64,000 nt of DNA from Aliivibrio fischeri ATCC 7744 = JCM 18803 = DSM 507 (GTDB taxonomy: Bacteria > Pseudomonadota > Gammaproteobacteria > Enterobacterales > Vibrionaceae). A program made the position numbers and the translations under genes. This document shows positions 8,918 to 19,278 of the stretch, piece after piece; position 1 is the stretch's first letter, and each line of letters starts with the position of its first letter. The notes beneath the pieces are model-generated. The model saw only the letters and a list, made by a program, of their open reading frames with translations. It was not told the origin of the DNA and searched no databases. The DNA is taken from positions 2,294,001-2,358,000 of the forward strand of contig NZ_CP092712.1 in NCBI RefSeq assembly GCF_023983475.1, written 5' to 3'.

Positions 8918-10156
8918 ATGGCAAAAATCATAACTCCCCTTACAGACAAAGAAATCAAGGCATCAAAACCAAGCGATAAAGAATACAATCTTTTTGATGG
9001 TGATGGACTGCGTTTAAGAATTAAACCTAATGGTTCTAAGCTATGGTTACTGAATTATACTCACCCTATTAAAAAGAAACGCTCCAATCTAAGCTTGGGA
9101 AAGTATCCTGACTTATCTCTAGCAAATGCTCGTAAAAATGCATTAGAGGCTAAAGAGTTAATTGCCCAAGGCATTGACCCTCAAGAAAATAAAAAACGCC
9201 AACAGCTAGAACATAAATCAATTCATGAACACACTTTTCTTAATGTCTCTACAAAATGGTTTGAAATTAAAAAAGATTCCATAACACCTGATTATGCTGT
9301 CGATATCTGGCGTTCTTTGGAATTACATATATTCCCAAGCTTATCCACCACACCAATCAAAGAAATCACTGCACCACTTATCATTGATCTATTAAAACCA
9401 ATAGAGGCAAAAGGGAGTTTAGAAACCGTTAAACGATTATCACAACGTTTAAATGAAGTGATGAACTTCGCTACCAATTGCGGATTAATTCAAGCAAACC
9501 CATTAACAGGTATTAAAGCTGCTTTCAAAAAGCCTAAGAAAGAGAATATGGCAGCTCTTGCACCAGCGGAGTTACCAGAGCTCATGAGTGCGATAGCAAA
9601 TGCCAGTATTAAGCGCACAACTCGATGCTTAATTGAATGGCAGTTACATACAATGACTCGCCCTAGCGAAGCCTCTGGTACTAAATGGGAAGAAATAAAT
9701 TTAGAGACAAAAATCTGGACGATTCCCGCAGAACGAATGAAAAAACGAAGAGAGCACCGTATTCCACTAACAGAACAAATGCTTGAGTTATTAGAGGTAA
9801 TTAAACCTATCAGTGGACATAGAGAATTTGTTTTTCCATCAGATAGAGATCCGAAAAAGCCATGTAATAGCCAAACAGCGAATATGGCACTTAAACGAAT
9901 GGGATTTGCTGGACGGTTGGTTAGTCACGGATTACGTTCATTGGCTAGTACAACTTTGAACGAGCAAGGATTTGAAGCTGACTTAATTGAAGCGGCCTTA
10001 GCTCACGTTGATGATAACCAAGTACGTAGTGCTTATAACCGAACGGACTACTTAGAACGTCGTATTCCAATGATGTACTGGTGGAGTGGGCGTATAGACG
10101 AGGCTGCACAAGGCAGCCTCTCTGTTACGGGGACTAAGCAATTGAAAGTGATTTAA
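8918..10156 (+). CDS. P4-family tyrosine integrase of the ssrA island
   Basis: Site-specific recombinase, placed 165 bases after ssrA and pointing into the island, as expected for the element's own integrase. Residues 1-100 form the DUF4102 arm-binding domain (LTDKEIKASKPSDKEYNLFDGDGLRLR), 105-205 the SAM-like core-binding domain, 215-390 the catalytic domain. Visible catalytic residues: Arg248 (TMTRPSEASG), HGLR with His337 and Arg340, His363, and the nucleophile probably Tyr373. Length 412 is normal. All key residues are present, so it looks functional. It is the same class and position as the VPI-1 integrase of V. cholerae. Confidence 0.93.
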   Translation: MAKIITPLTDKEIKASKPSDKEYNLFDGDGLRLRIKPNGSKLWLLNYTHPIKKKRSNLSLGKYPDLSLANARKNALEAKELIAQGIDPQENKKRQQLEHKSIHEHTFLNVSTKWFEIKKDSITPDYAVDIWRSLELHIFPSLSTTPIKEITAPLIIDLLKPIEAKGSLETVKRLSQRLNEVMNFATNCGLIQANPLTGIKAAFKKPKKENMAALAPAELPELMSAIANASIKRTTRCLIEWQLHTMTRPSEASGTKWEEINLETKIWTIPAERMKKRREHRIPLTEQMLELLEVIKPISGHREFVFPSDRDPKKPCNSQTANMALKRMGFAGRLVSHGLRSLASTTLNEQGFEADLIEAALAHVDDNQVRSAYNRTDYLERRIPMMYWWSGRIDEAAQGSLSVTGTKQLKVI

Positions 10157-10170
10157 CTCCCAGAACTTCA

Positions 10171-10195
10171 GGTGGCAACTGTTGAAGTTGCCGCC
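10171..10195. terminator. Hairpin between convergent integrase and hsdR
   Basis: 9-bp stem GGTGGCAAC/GTTGCCGCC (10171-10179 with 10187-10195, one G-T pair). There is no good T-run on either side, but it sits exactly between the two converging stop codons. Confidence 0.5.
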
Positions 10196-10215
10196 CTTGT
10201 CTAAACATATTTCGG

Positions 10216-13200
10216 CTAGAACTTCCCACCAACGCCTTTAAACTTCTCAACAAAAGCAACAATCTTTTGAAAAACAGTCTGCTTCTTCGTTTTGTACTGT
10301 GGGTTGAGAGGGCTCATCTTAGGCAAGGTAGAATTTAGCTCTGTACCGTTTTCACTCGCATACTCACGTTTTAACGATGCTGTGATATAACGCTTAGCGG
10401 CTTCTTCGTTCAGGTTTTCAGTGCTGATCAGTTTCTCAGCTTCACGCTTTTGTTCAGCTTGAGCAAACTTAAAGAAAGCATCAATGATGCTGGCTTTATC
10501 ACCGATGTCATCTAAGTTAGTTTGATTAATGAAATCAACAATTAGACTTTCTTTAGCACGGTTGCCAAGACTGGCACGAATCAAGCGGCGTACTTCTTCG
10601 ATTAACTCAGCTTTGCCTTTACGCTTTTTGTTGTGCTCAAAAATCAGTTCAAGGATGTAGTCTAGGTTGATCTCTTGTGACTTAAGCAAATCGACCTCAA
10701 ACACCACATCATCCCAATCAATGGTCGACTCATTTTTTTGGTTTGCTGCTTTTTCATGACGTAGCCAGTCACGTGTATCGTTGTAGGTTGAACGATAGTC
10801 TTGAACCACACGCTCTGGCGGGACGTCAATCGCTTGCATCGCCTTGATACCGTCGTCATCGACGTAATATTTAGCCTTAAATGCCTCAACCGATTCTGCG
10901 TCTTCCATATCGACACTTTGCAGAGCTTTTAGGCCCGCGAACTCATCGTAATTTTGCAATACATTTTCAATGCGTAGGTATTCACCAAACAACTTAGCAA
11001 AGGCTTTTTTGTCTTTTTCCGTTTCAATGGCTGACGGGTCAGGAAAACGTTCTTTCAGCTCAGCAACCACCGCCTGATAACCGCGACGAGCCTCACCTGT
11101 AGCAATGTCTTTAAAGCCTTCCATATACTCTTGGTAGCTTTTTTCTAGCACGACATTCTTAGTGTTCTTATCACCAAATAGCGTAATCGCATCAACAGTC
11201 GCTTTCTCAAGATCGCGGAAGGTAACAATATTGCCAAAAGACTTAGTGGCATCATAAATTCGGTTAGTGCGTGAGTACGCCTGCATTAAGCCGTGGTAGC
11301 GCAAGTTCTTATCTACAAACAGAGTATTGAGTGTTGGCGCATCAAAACCAGTGAGGAACATACCGACCACAATCAGTAGGTCTACTTCCTGGTTCTTAAC
11401 GCGTTGCGCTAAGTCACGGTAGTAGTTTTGGAATCCTTTACTATCCACACCAAAATTGGTTTTAAAGTGAGTGTTATAGTCCGCAATAGCTGCGCTCAAA
11501 AACTCCTTAGCACTACTGTTCATCGCTGACACATCGAAACTTTCATCAGTAATGTCACCAATCGCATCTTGCTCTTCGTTAGCAGCAAAAGAGAAGATGG
11601 TCGCAACCTTAAGTGGGTGTTTACTGGCTTTGCCCGTTTCGCTTTCACTTTGTAGCGCACTAAAGCACTCGAAGTAAGCTTTTGCGGCATCGACACTACT
11701 TACGGCGAACATAGCATTAAAGCCTTTACCACCCGCCTGTAATCGATGCGTCTTTTGGCGGTAGTTGTTTAAGATGTACTGAGAAATCTCACGAATACGA
11801 TCTTTATGTAAAAAGGCTTTCTTTTTATCAAGCGCAGTTAGCTTGCTCTCGTCGGTCTCAGTTTCAATCGCTTTAAACTGAGGGCGAACATCGTTGTAGT
11901 CGACCTTAAACTTCAGCACTTTTTCATCACGGATAGCATCGGTAATGACGTAGGAGTGCAATTGACGACCAAACACATCACCAGTTGTCTCAGCACCTAA
12001 TGCATTCTCAGGGAAGATTGGTGTTCCAGTAAAACCAAACTGGTAGTATTTTTTAAACTTCTTCTTAATATTCTTCTGCGCTTCGCCAAACTGGCTACGG
12101 TGACATTCATCAAAAATAAACACCACTTGCTTATTGAAGATAGATAGACCGCTTTCGCTTTTAATCAGGTTGTTGAGCTTTTGAATGGTTGTCACGATAA
12201 TTTTATTATCGTCTTTATCTAAGTTGCGCTTCAATCCAGCAGTGCTCTCAGAGCCATTTACGCTGTCTGGTGAGAAGCGTTGATACTCTTTCATCGTTTG
12301 ATAGTCGAGATCTTTACGGTCAACAACAAAGAATACTTTATCAACAAAATCCAATTCGGTAGCCAAACGCGCTGCTTTAAAGCTAGTGAGTGTTTTACCT
12401 GAACCTGTCGTGTGCCAAATGTAGCCGCCGCTCTCAGTATTAGCCCAACCTTTAGTTTGATAAGAACTATTGATCTTCCACATGATGCGCTCAGTAGCCG
12501 CAATCTGATATGGGCGCATAACCAGCAATGTGTTACTCACATCGAATACGCAATAATTCAGCAATACATTAAGCAAAGTGTTTTTCTGAAAGAACGTAGC
12601 CGTAAAGTCTTTGAGATCTTTAATCAAAGCATTATCTGACTTCGCCCAGTTCATGGTGAAATCAAAACTGTTTTTGTTACGCTTAGTGGTATTAGCAAAG
12701 TAACGGGTATCTGTACCGTTGGAGATCACAAATAACTGAAGGTATTTAAACAGCGAGTTTTCAGCGTTAAAGCTCTCTTTGCTATAACGATGCACCTGAT
12801 TAAAGGCTTCTCTAATCGCGACACCACGTTTTTTAAGTTCAACTTGTACTAATGGCAAGCCATTGACCAAAATGGTTACATCGTAGCGGTTAGCTGCACT
12901 ACCTGTCTGCTCAAACTGCTTTATCACTTGCACTTTATTGCGAGCGATATTCTGCTTATCCACCAGATAGATGTTTTCAATATGTCCATCATCAAACACA
13001 AAATCAAAGATGTAGTCCTCATGAATTTTGCGAGTTTTATCGACGATGTTGTCACTAGGGCTATCTAAGAACTGCTCAACAAAGCGTTGCCACTCTCCAT
13101 CAAGAAAGCTCACATTGTTCAGTGTTTGCAGCTGATTGCGCACATTCGCTAGCATTTTCTCTGGGCTATTTAAGCCTGCTACGTATTCGTAACCCTGGTT

Positions 13201-13332
13201 TTGAAGGTCTTCAACTAGCTCACGTTCAAGATCGGCTTCGCTCTGGTAACTTTCTTTGACTTGCCACTCTTTGTTGTACTTATCTAGAACAATAAAGTTA
13301 TTTGATTCTGCAATGGTTTTGTAATCAATCAT
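10216..13332 (-). CDS. hsdR: Type IC restriction endonuclease subunit HsdR
   Basis: Motor and nuclease subunit of a type I restriction enzyme. With the ATG at 13332 ([17 protein letters not shown] upstream) it has 1038 residues, the same length as EcoR124I HsdR. The PD-(D/E)xK nuclease residues fall at Asp151, Glu165 and Lys167 (YDVT ... VELKKRG), the EcoR124I numbering. The helicase part has Walker [28 protein letters not shown], and the motif V/VI region [11 protein letters not shown]...QAYSRTNRI. Last gene of the operon, one base after the prrC stop. A start 11 codons upstream would overlap prrC and is less likely. Confidence 0.96.
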   Translation of the reverse strand: MIDYKTIAESNNFIVLDKYNKEWQVKESYQSEADLERELVEDLQNQGYEYVAGLNSPEKMLANVRNQLQTLNNVSFLDGEWQRFVEQFLDSPSDNIVDKTRKIHEDYIFDFVFDDGHIENIYLVDKQNIARNKVQVIKQFEQTGSAANRYDVTILVNGLPLVQVELKKRGVAIREAFNQVHRYSKESFNAENSLFKYLQLFVISNGTDTRYFANTTKRNKNSFDFTMNWAKSDNALIKDLKDFTATFFQKNTLLNVLLNYCVFDVSNTLLVMRPYQIAATERIMWKINSSYQTKGWANTESGGYIWHTTGSGKTLTSFKAARLATELDFVDKVFFVVDRKDLDYQTMKEYQRFSPDSVNGSESTAGLKRNLDKDDNKIIVTTIQKLNNLIKSESGLSIFNKQVVFIFDECHRSQFGEAQKNIKKKFKKYYQFGFTGTPIFPENALGAETTGDVFGRQLHSYVITDAIRDEKVLKFKVDYNDVRPQFKAIETETDESKLTALDKKKAFLHKDRIREISQYILNNYRQKTHRLQAGGKGFNAMFAVSSVDAAKAYFECFSALQSESETGKASKHPLKVATIFSFAANEEQDAIGDITDESFDVSAMNSSAKEFLSAAIADYNTHFKTNFGVDSKGFQNYYRDLAQRVKNQEVDLLIVVGMFLTGFDAPTLNTLFVDKNLRYHGLMQAYSRTNRIYDATKSFGNIVTFRDLEKATVDAITLFGDKNTKNVVLEKSYQEYMEGFKDIATGEARRGYQAVVAELKERFPDPSAIETEKDKKAFAKLFGEYLRIENVLQNYDEFAGLKALQSVDMEDAESVEAFKAKYYVDDDGIKAMQAIDVPPERVVQDYRSTYNDTRDWLRHEKAANQKNESTIDWDDVVFEVDLLKSQEINLDYILELIFEHNKKRKGKAELIEEVRRLIRASLGNRAKESLIVDFINQTNLDDIGDKASIIDAFFKFAQAEQKREAEKLISTENLNEEAAKRYITASLKREYASENGTELNSTLPKMSPLNPQYKTKKQTVFQKIVAFVEKFKGVGGKF

Positions 13333-13333
13333 T

Positions 13334-14515
13334 TTATGCTTCCGGTTTCCAGAATTTATATTCACTGCTCAAAAAGCTGACCAATGCTTCCAGGTTATCT
13401 TTATCTGAATCTTCTATGATCGCGATCTCTTCTCCGGCATGCGCAGAATGGCTAGAAAGGTTTAGAATTCGATTCGCAAATGGATCAGGACTACCATCAG
13501 CAAGCTTAGGTAGTAAAATCTCCCACCTACCGTGACCTAAAAATGTAGCTGTTTTCTCTAAAATATTCCTTAACAAATTGAAGTGATATTTTCTTATATC
13601 ATTATTGTGAATAGCCATTCTTAACTCGGACAATAAAAACAAGTGATATGAGAAAGGTCTGTCATTTGACTTGGTAAGGGCGAAAGCGTCATTTCCCTTC
13701 TTTTCTAATAGATACTTTTCTGATTGCGCACGTTTATAAATCCATCTTTGAGTTCCATCTGGATTGGGTTTTTCAAGATCACTGTTTAACTCATTGTGCA
13801 ACACATTGTAAAAAAGAGGACTATGAGTTGTAAGAATAAACTTCAGGCCATTGCCTTCAAAGTAAGTACTTTTCTTGACTAATTTAGCCAACTCAACTGC
13901 AAGCTCAATCAGGTGATTATCATCAAGAGAGCTCACTGGATCATCAATAAATATATACTTTAAGCCATTGAAACTTTCATCTCTATCATCCTCAGCGCTG
14001 CCTAGCTCATCAATGATTAACTCTAAAAAGCTATAAAAAACACTCCAAATAAAGTTACTTTCTTCACCTTTAGAGATCTTTATTGGGGGTTCTTCATCAC
14101 TTCCTGGTATTTTAAAAGTGACATATGAATAATCTGGGCTGAACACGGGCTCTATACTACTGCTTGTTAACCTTTGGAAGTAGTCGATAATTGCGGGGCC
14201 CCGCCCTTGATCTTCCAGCACCCATTTGGTGAACGCGTTCGGATGAATTTTTAGCTTCCTATCTTCATCACCATTTAAGTCGTTATCCCAATAAAACAGG
14301 TCTTCGGTAAAGGCGTTGTAGTACAGAATATTCTTGCGAGAGAGCTCTGATGCTTCCGTATCATCGCCGTCTTGAGTATCGATTTCTGCCTCTAGTAGCT
14401 CTTTAAACTCTCTAGAAAGGCGTGTTTTTCCTGTTCCGTTAAAGGCATAGATCAACTGCACTTTCTTTGGCGATCCTTTCAGGTCTCGTGCAATCTCTGT
14501 TAGTGTTTTGGTCAT
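13334..14515 (-). CDS. prrC: PrrC-like anticodon nuclease
   Basis: 393 residues lying between hsdS and hsdR, exactly as prrC lies in the E. coli prrABCD cassette (PrrC is about 396 residues). PrrC is a latent tRNA-Lys anticodon nuclease held silent by the type IC enzyme and released when phage disables restriction. Seen: an ABC-type NTPase with Walker [13 protein letters not shown] (23-34), signature region [10 protein letters not shown], Walker [14 protein letters not shown] (187-199) and the switch FILTTHS (226-231). The C-terminal part has Arg316-x3-Glu320 and LSSHSAH at 353-359, which fit the Arg-Glu-His triad reported for E. coli PrrC (R320, E324, H356). Two bases separate it from hsdS and one from hsdR. 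Activity on tRNA-Lys is inferred. Confidence 0.88.
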   Translation of the reverse strand: MTKTLTEIARDLKGSPKKVQLIYAFNGTGKTRLSREFKELLEAEIDTQDGDDTEASELSRKNILYYNAFTEDLFYWDNDLNGDEDRKLKIHPNAFTKWVLEDQGRGPAIIDYFQRLTSSSIEPVFSPDYSYVTFKIPGSDEEPPIKISKGEESNFIWSVFYSFLELIIDELGSAEDDRDESFNGLKYIFIDDPVSSLDDNHLIELAVELAKLVKKSTYFEGNGLKFILTTHSPLFYNVLHNELNSDLEKPNPDGTQRWIYKRAQSEKYLLEKKGNDAFALTKSNDRPFSYHLFLLSELRMAIHNNDIRKYHFNLLRNILEKTATFLGHGRWEILLPKLADGSPDPFANRILNLSSHSAHAGEEIAIIEDSDKDNLEALVSFLSSEYKFWKPEA

Positions 14516-14516
14516 G

Positions 14517-15740
14517 CTACACCCCTTCCGTCATTTCTGGCTTAGGGAAGCTGAGTAACAAATCACGGTAGTATTCATACTGCTTTTGACGTAGCTCGAT
14601 TTCCCGAGGTAAACCTTCTTGGATTGAAGTGGTCAAAGTGTCGAACTTGTCCAAAATAGAGACAATACGTGCCTGTTCAGCAAGTGATTTCTCTGCATCA
14701 TTTGCATAAGGGATAGGTAACCTAAAGTTCTTAATTATTGTCGAATTAAGATCTCCTCTTGCCCCTTGTCCTAGGTTTTTTATATTTTCATAATTAAAAC
14801 TGACCCAATGGAAAACATATCGATATAGAGCCTTCTTGCTATCGATTTCCAAGCAACCACAGTGCTGGTTAGTTGTTAATGGTATTTTATTGATTGCAGA
14901 TCTACCTGCAGTTGCTCCAGAAATAGCAATTATCACGCAATTTTCTGGAATCCATTTGGCTGATGAGTTTTGCAAAGCAGCAAGAGTTACCTTCACCTCT
15001 GTTTCTAGGATATTAGTAAATCTAACCTCCTGAGTTCTCAGCCAAGGAATATCGCCGCCTTCGTAATACTCTGGGGTACCAGCTCTTGGTGTACCGCCTG
15101 AATACCATTTTTTGGTTACATCACCTAACGTCTTCCACTCAACTTCGCCTTCATCAAAACTAAGTAATTGGTCTCGATAGTAGTTGTATTGCTTTTTGCG
15201 TGCGCTAAGCTCGGTTGTCAGCTCGGTTGTCAGCTCGGTTGTCAGCTCGGTAAAAGCATCCAAAATTCGAACGATTTCTGCTTGGATCTCCAGCGACTTT
15301 TCTGGGTTGTTTGGGCATGGAATTGGGATTTGAAGTTTTTCAAACCCTATTTTAGATAAACGAGGGATACTAGCCCTTCGAACCTTGGATAAAATCTTAT
15401 ACTGCTGTGTAAGTAAAAAGTGATAAAGGTATTTACTATTTATTTGGCTATTTTTCAGAAAATAGTAGACATCATCAGCAGCCCAAAAATCATCATGACT
15501 ATAACCGATCTCACCAGCCGATCCCGCGCATATTATAAATGTAGTATCAGAATCAACATTGCTCTCGTGAAAGTATCCCAGCGGAGTCATGCTATTTTGA
15601 TAAACCGCATATTCTCCTGATTCTTGAAGCTGACTCTTAACAAGCCTTCTCCCGCGCTTAGCTTCAATAACCGCACCAAGCTCCTTCCACTCAACTTTAG
15701 CTCCATCAAGTAATTCTTCCATAAAGCTTAATTGGCTCAT
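14517..15740 (-). CDS. hsdS: Type IC specificity subunit HsdS
   Basis: Recognises the bipartite DNA target for the methylase and nuclease complexes. Two target-recognition domains (about 15-155 and 200-370) are each followed by a conserved helical spacer. The central spacer carries a TELT repeat (TELT three times, then TELS), equivalent to the TAEL repeat of EcoR124I that sets the distance between the two half-sites. The second spacer [25 protein letters not shown] repeats the [16 protein letters not shown] of the first. Overlaps hsdM by four bases (ATGA), giving translational coupling. The actual target cannot be read from sequence. Confidence 0.95.
   Translation of the reverse strand: MSQLSFMEELLDGAKVEWKELGAVIEAKRGRRLVKSQLQESGEYAVYQNSMTPLGYFHESNVDSDTTFIICAGSAGEIGYSHDDFWAADDVYYFLKNSQINSKYLYHFLLTQQYKILSKVRRASIPRLSKIGFEKLQIPIPCPNNPEKSLEIQAEIVRILDAFTELTTELTTELTTELSARKKQYNYYRDQLLSFDEGEVEWKTLGDVTKKWYSGGTPRAGTPEYYEGGDIPWLRTQEVRFTNILETEVKVTLAALQNSSAKWIPENCVIIAISGATAGRSAINKIPLTTNQHCGCLEIDSKKALYRYVFHWVSFNYENIKNLGQGARGDLNSTIIKNFRLPIPYANDAEKSLAEQARIVSILDKFDTLTTSIQEGLPREIELRQKQYEYYRDLLLSFPKPEMTEGV
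15208..15250. repeat. 12-bp tandem repeat inside hsdS (TELT spacer)
   Basis: Three full and one partial copy of AGCTCGGTTGTC in a row (15208-15219, 15220-15231, 15232-15243, 15244-15250). Each unit encodes four residues in frame, so gain or loss of a unit keeps hsdS open but changes the spacing between the recognition domains. Confidence 0.92.
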
Positions 15741-17284
15741 GCCTCAATCTCCGCAACGATCGCATCAATATCAACACGCAATTGATCAATCTTGGCAACA
15801 GTACTTGTTATCTCTCTATTAAGTTGAGTGATATCGACCTGTTCACGAGTGTCTTTAGCTTCAACATAGCTGCTTACTGATAAGTTGTAATCCTTATCCA
15901 CTACCCCTTCATAGCTAACTGATTTCGCCACATGCTCAACATCAGCTTTGCTATCGAACATGTCCATAATCTGTTTGATATGGTTATTGTTTAGTTCATT
16001 GTTATTGGTTTTTTTATCGAAGAAGTCCTCGCCGCTGGCATCGATAAACTGGGTAGTGGTATCGGCTTTACTCTTAGACAACACCAGAATATTTACTGCA
16101 ATGGTGGTGCCAAAGAACAGGTTAGGGGCAAGCGAGATCACTGTTTCTACATAGTTGTTATCCACTAAATATTGACGGATTTTCTTTTCCGCACCGCCAC
16201 GATAGAAAATACCTGGGAAGCAAACAATCGCCGCACGGCCTTTGCTGGATAGGTAGTTAAGCGCATGAAGAACAAAGGCAAAATCAGCTTTGGATTTTGG
16301 CGCTAATACACCTGCTGGTGCAAAGCGTTCATCGTTGATAAGCGTTGGATCATCGCTACCCACCCACTTCACCGAATAAGGTGGATTAGATACGATGGCG
16401 TCAAAAGGCTTGTCGTCAATAAAGTGCGGTTCGGTCAACGTATTGCCCAACTGCATATTGAACTTGTCGTAGTTTATGTTGTGCAAAAACATGTTCATAC
16501 GTGCAAGATTAAAAGTGGTGTGGTTGATCTCCTGACCAAAGAACCCATCTTCGATGATGTGATTATCAAAGTGTTTTTTTGCTTGCAGTAGCAAAGAGCC
16601 CGAACCAGCAGCTGGGTCATAAATTTTATTGACGCTGGTTTGCTTGTGCATGGCTAGCTGTGCAATCAATTTTGAGACATTTTGCGGGGTAAAAAACTCA
16701 CCGCCAGACTTACCTGCATTAGCGGCATAATTAGAGATTAAAAACTCGTAAGCATCACCAAAGAGGTCGTTTTCATTCTCTTCAAACTGATGAATATTGA
16801 GGTCTGCAACCCCTTTTAGCACGGCTGCAAGACGGCTATTTTTATCTTTTACCGTGTTACCTAAGCGGTTACTGGTAGTATCGAAATCGGCAAACAAGCC
16901 CTTGATATCCGCCTCTGACGGGTATCCATTAGCTGAGTTTTCAATCGCTTTAAAAATGTTAGCCAAATCGGTATTTAGATTTTCGTTCTTGTTAGCAGTA
17001 GCAGCGACTTTTACAAACAGCTCACTTGGGTAGATAAAGTAGCCTTTGGTCTTAACTGCATCTTCAATGATCTCTTCGGTGATAATATCATCGCTTAGTT
17101 CAGCATAATTAACGCTATCATCACCACCCTGAATGTAGTTAGCAAAGTTTTCACTGATAAAACGATAGAAAAGCGTACCTAGCACATACTGTTTAAAGTC
17201 CCAGCCATCGACTGAGCCACGTACATCATTAGCAATTTTCCAGATTTGATTTTGCAAAGCCTTGCGCTGTTCGGTACTTGTCAT
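15737..17284 (-). CDS. hsdM: Type IC adenine methyltransferase HsdM
   Basis: N6-adenine methylase that protects host DNA; with HsdS it forms the modification core (M2S). Seen in order: N-terminal helical domain [33 protein letters not shown], the [15 protein letters not shown] segment, AdoMet motif [13 protein letters not shown], catalytic NPPY ([10 protein letters not shown]), and [18 protein letters not shown]. At 515 residues it is close to EcoR124I HsdM (520). First gene of the hsdM-hsdS-prrC-hsdR operon; an AGGA site precedes the ATG. The promoter should lie in the AT-rich 17285-17436 gap. Confidence 0.96.
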   Translation of the reverse strand: MTSTEQRKALQNQIWKIANDVRGSVDGWDFKQYVLGTLFYRFISENFANYIQGGDDSVNYAELSDDIITEEIIEDAVKTKGYFIYPSELFVKVAATANKNENLNTDLANIFKAIENSANGYPSEADIKGLFADFDTTSNRLGNTVKDKNSRLAAVLKGVADLNIHQFEENENDLFGDAYEFLISNYAANAGKSGGEFFTPQNVSKLIAQLAMHKQTSVNKIYDPAAGSGSLLLQAKKHFDNHIIEDGFFGQEINHTTFNLARMNMFLHNINYDKFNMQLGNTLTEPHFIDDKPFDAIVSNPPYSVKWVGSDDPTLINDERFAPAGVLAPKSKADFAFVLHALNYLSSKGRAAIVCFPGIFYRGGAEKKIRQYLVDNNYVETVISLAPNLFFGTTIAVNILVLSKSKADTTTQFIDASGEDFFDKKTNNNELNNNHIKQIMDMFDSKADVEHVAKSVSYEGVVDKDYNLSVSSYVEAKDTREQVDITQLNREITSTVAKIDQLRVDIDAIVAEIEA

Positions 17285-17436
17285 TCTTATTATTCCTATT
17301 TAATTCTTCTGGATATCTACCAGTTTTTCTACTTAATATTATAACCAGTTGATGAACTTCAACCTAATTACTTATTGGAAAAATAGTAACTATATTGATT
17401 AAAATATTTAAAAAGCAAAAATAACCAAACATTATT

Positions 17437-18012
17437 TTAACTATTCATTTTATTCCAATGTCTTTTCACCGTAGCTATCCCTAGCCCTAACGCTTCTGCA
17501 ACTTTTGACTGAGATAAGCCTTCTGCTTTTTTTGACTGAACTAAATTTGTTGTGGCATGAGCTTGCGGTCTACCTAACTTTTTTCCTTGAGCTTTAGCTC
17601 GTTCAAGCCCTTCTTTTGTTCGCTCTCTAATTCGATTTCGCTCGAACTCCGCAAAAGCCGAAAACATTTGCAACATCAACTTTCCTTCCGAGCTTGCTAG
17701 ATCGGATACGGGCAAATCTAAGCAAACAACTTTTATCTGCTTTTCAATGAGTAAGTTAATGGTATTTTGAACATCAATGTTATCTCGCCCTAAGCGATCT
17801 AGTTTTAAAACTACCAACATATCACCACTTTCCATCTGGTGATTAATAAGCATCTTGAACTTTTCTCGCTTCATAGCTTCAACTGAGCCAGAAACCGTTT
17901 CGCTAATAGTTCGAGATTCATTAACGTCATAGCCTTTTTGACCAATCGCTATGATTTGGTTCTCTGTTGTTTGTTCTGTGGTGGATACACGACAATAAGC
18001 AAATATACGCAT
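17437..18012 (-). CDS. Serine recombinase (resolvase/invertase family)
   Basis: Small site-specific recombinase of 191 residues. Start at ATG 18012 (MRIFAYCRVSTTEQ, GAGAG upstream), so the catalytic Ser is residue 10. The resolvase signature continues with KLDRLGRDNIDVQNTINLL and AEFERNRIRERTKEGLERAKAQGKKLGRP. A C-terminal Hin-type helix-turn-helix (SQSKVAEALGLGIATVKRHW) follows. Intact. It lies between the hsd operon and a tyrosine recombinase, all on the same strand. No invertible segment or res site was identified beside it, so its substrate is unknown. Confidence 0.92.
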   Translation of the reverse strand: MRIFAYCRVSTTEQTTENQIIAIGQKGYDVNESRTISETVSGSVEAMKREKFKMLINHQMESGDMLVVLKLDRLGRDNIDVQNTINLLIEKQIKVVCLDLPVSDLASSEGKLMLQMFSAFAEFERNRIRERTKEGLERAKAQGKKLGRPQAHATTNLVQSKKAEGLSQSKVAEALGLGIATVKRHWNKMNS

Positions 18013-18177
18013 TAGAACTCTCAATCATCAGTTTAGTATCAAATATTAAGGTATCATATAATTTCAGTATCATTAAAACCACCACCTATTTTATTGATAC
18101 CAATAAAAAGTAAAAAAACTGGTGTCAAAATACGAATGTTTTTTGATACCAGCTTAGTTAGGTTAACTTGATGGGTA

Positions 18178-19278
18178 TTACTTGTTTCCCATCATTTTTT
18201 GAAACTCTATGAACTTCTTAAATTGCTCCTCCATATCTGATGGAGTGTTTTCAGCTGGTTTTGCTAGTTTTCGTAATAACTCTGCTTGTTTGTAGTCAGG
18301 AACATCACCATAACTGTAAAAACTAGTCAGTACACTTTCATGTCCTAAGTTTTGACTCCATGCTTTAAACTCCTCAGGTGTTCGACAAAGCCTTTCACCC
18401 AATCTCACTAAAGTATTCCGAAAGCTATGAGGATTAAAATATGGCAAACCAGAATCTTCAAAAGCTTGAGCAAAAACTTTACGGATTGGGTTTGCATTAC
18501 TCCAATGATCTTTAAGTAAACCAACAGCTTCAAATTGCTGATTTTTGTTGTGTGCCAATTTAGTCTTAGGAAATAAAGGATCATTTTGCTTGTATCCAAG
18601 CTCATTAGTTAAATAATCAATCCATTCATTCAAGACCTTTAATGGCAATTCACCTACAGGGAAAAAATACGAAATGAAGGTTTTACTAAATTTTGTATTT
18701 ACGTCCCTAGCATCTTGGTAAAAACTTTGCTCAGCAAAATCAATATGTTTTATCTTCGCTGATGCTACAGCACCATCTCTTGCACCAGTCAAAATAATAA
18801 AAGCCACCAATGCCCTATTTCGCATTTCAATTGGATTAGAGCAATGCATCTCCTCCAAGACTTTCATTATTTGTTCCAGTGTCGCTACATTTCTTTTTCT
18901 CTTAGCATTAGCTATACGAGTGTCTTTTTCAGACAAATTGAAATACTCAATATCACTGTAGTTAATTTTTGCTCTATAGCCTTTCTGGGTGACTAAATAT
19001 TGAAAGAATGATTTCAAATGACGAGTAGCAGTAAGTACCGTAGCTTTACTTAACTTCTCGCCTGTATGAATAGACTTTTTCTCTAGAAAATGTTTCTTAA
19101 ATCCAATGGCATGCTTGGCTCTAAATTTCTTAAAATCGATATAAGCTGTATATTCTTCAAAACGATTGACTGACTTAAGAACCCCATCAATAGTCGAGTC
19201 ATCTAGGCGTTTAGCTTCTTTTAGGTACTTCGTAAATTCATAAATAATTCGTGCATTATTTGTACTATTATTCTTCAT
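18178..19278 (-). CDS. Tyrosine recombinase (XerC/D-like), second in the island
   Basis: Recombinase of 366 residues from ATG 19278. The N-terminal SAM-like core-binding domain spans about 10-120 (TIDGVLKSVNRFEEY ... TATRHLKSFFQYLV). The catalytic part has Arg in LTGARDGAVASAK, the HSFR box (PHSFRNTLVRLGE), His in LGHESVLTSFYSYG and the Tyr nucleophile in the same segment. It lacks the P4-type arm domain and so belongs to a different class from the integrase at 8918. Its start overlaps the end of the 19268-20155 gene by 11 bases, indicating co-translation. It may be the recombinase of a second nested element. Confidence 0.88.
   Translation of the reverse strand: MKNNSTNNARIIYEFTKYLKEAKRLDDSTIDGVLKSVNRFEEYTAYIDFKKFRAKHAIGFKKHFLEKKSIHTGEKLSKATVLTATRHLKSFFQYLVTQKGYRAKINYSDIEYFNLSEKDTRIANAKRKRNVATLEQIMKVLEEMHCSNPIEMRNRALVAFIILTGARDGAVASAKIKHIDFAEQSFYQDARDVNTKFSKTFISYFFPVGELPLKVLNEWIDYLTNELGYKQNDPLFPKTKLAHNKNQQFEAVGLLKDHWSNANPIRKVFAQAFEDSGLPYFNPHSFRNTLVRLGERLCRTPEEFKAWSQNLGHESVLTSFYSYGDVPDYKQAELLRKLAKPAENTPSDMEEQFKKFIEFQKMMGNK

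Noticed and set aside
12412-12639. Plus-strand ORF within hsdR
   Set aside because: Antisense shadow of the helicase-coding region; no ribosome site and no family resemblance.
15168-15250. CRISPR-like array
   Set aside because: The 12-bp repeats are contiguous, in frame and inside hsdS; no spacers. No CRISPR array was seen anywhere in the window.
17437-18012. Invertible segment controlled by the serine recombinase, switching hsdS
   Set aside because: No second partial hsdS and no inverted repeats flanking an hsdS segment were found; the operon has one complete hsdS.
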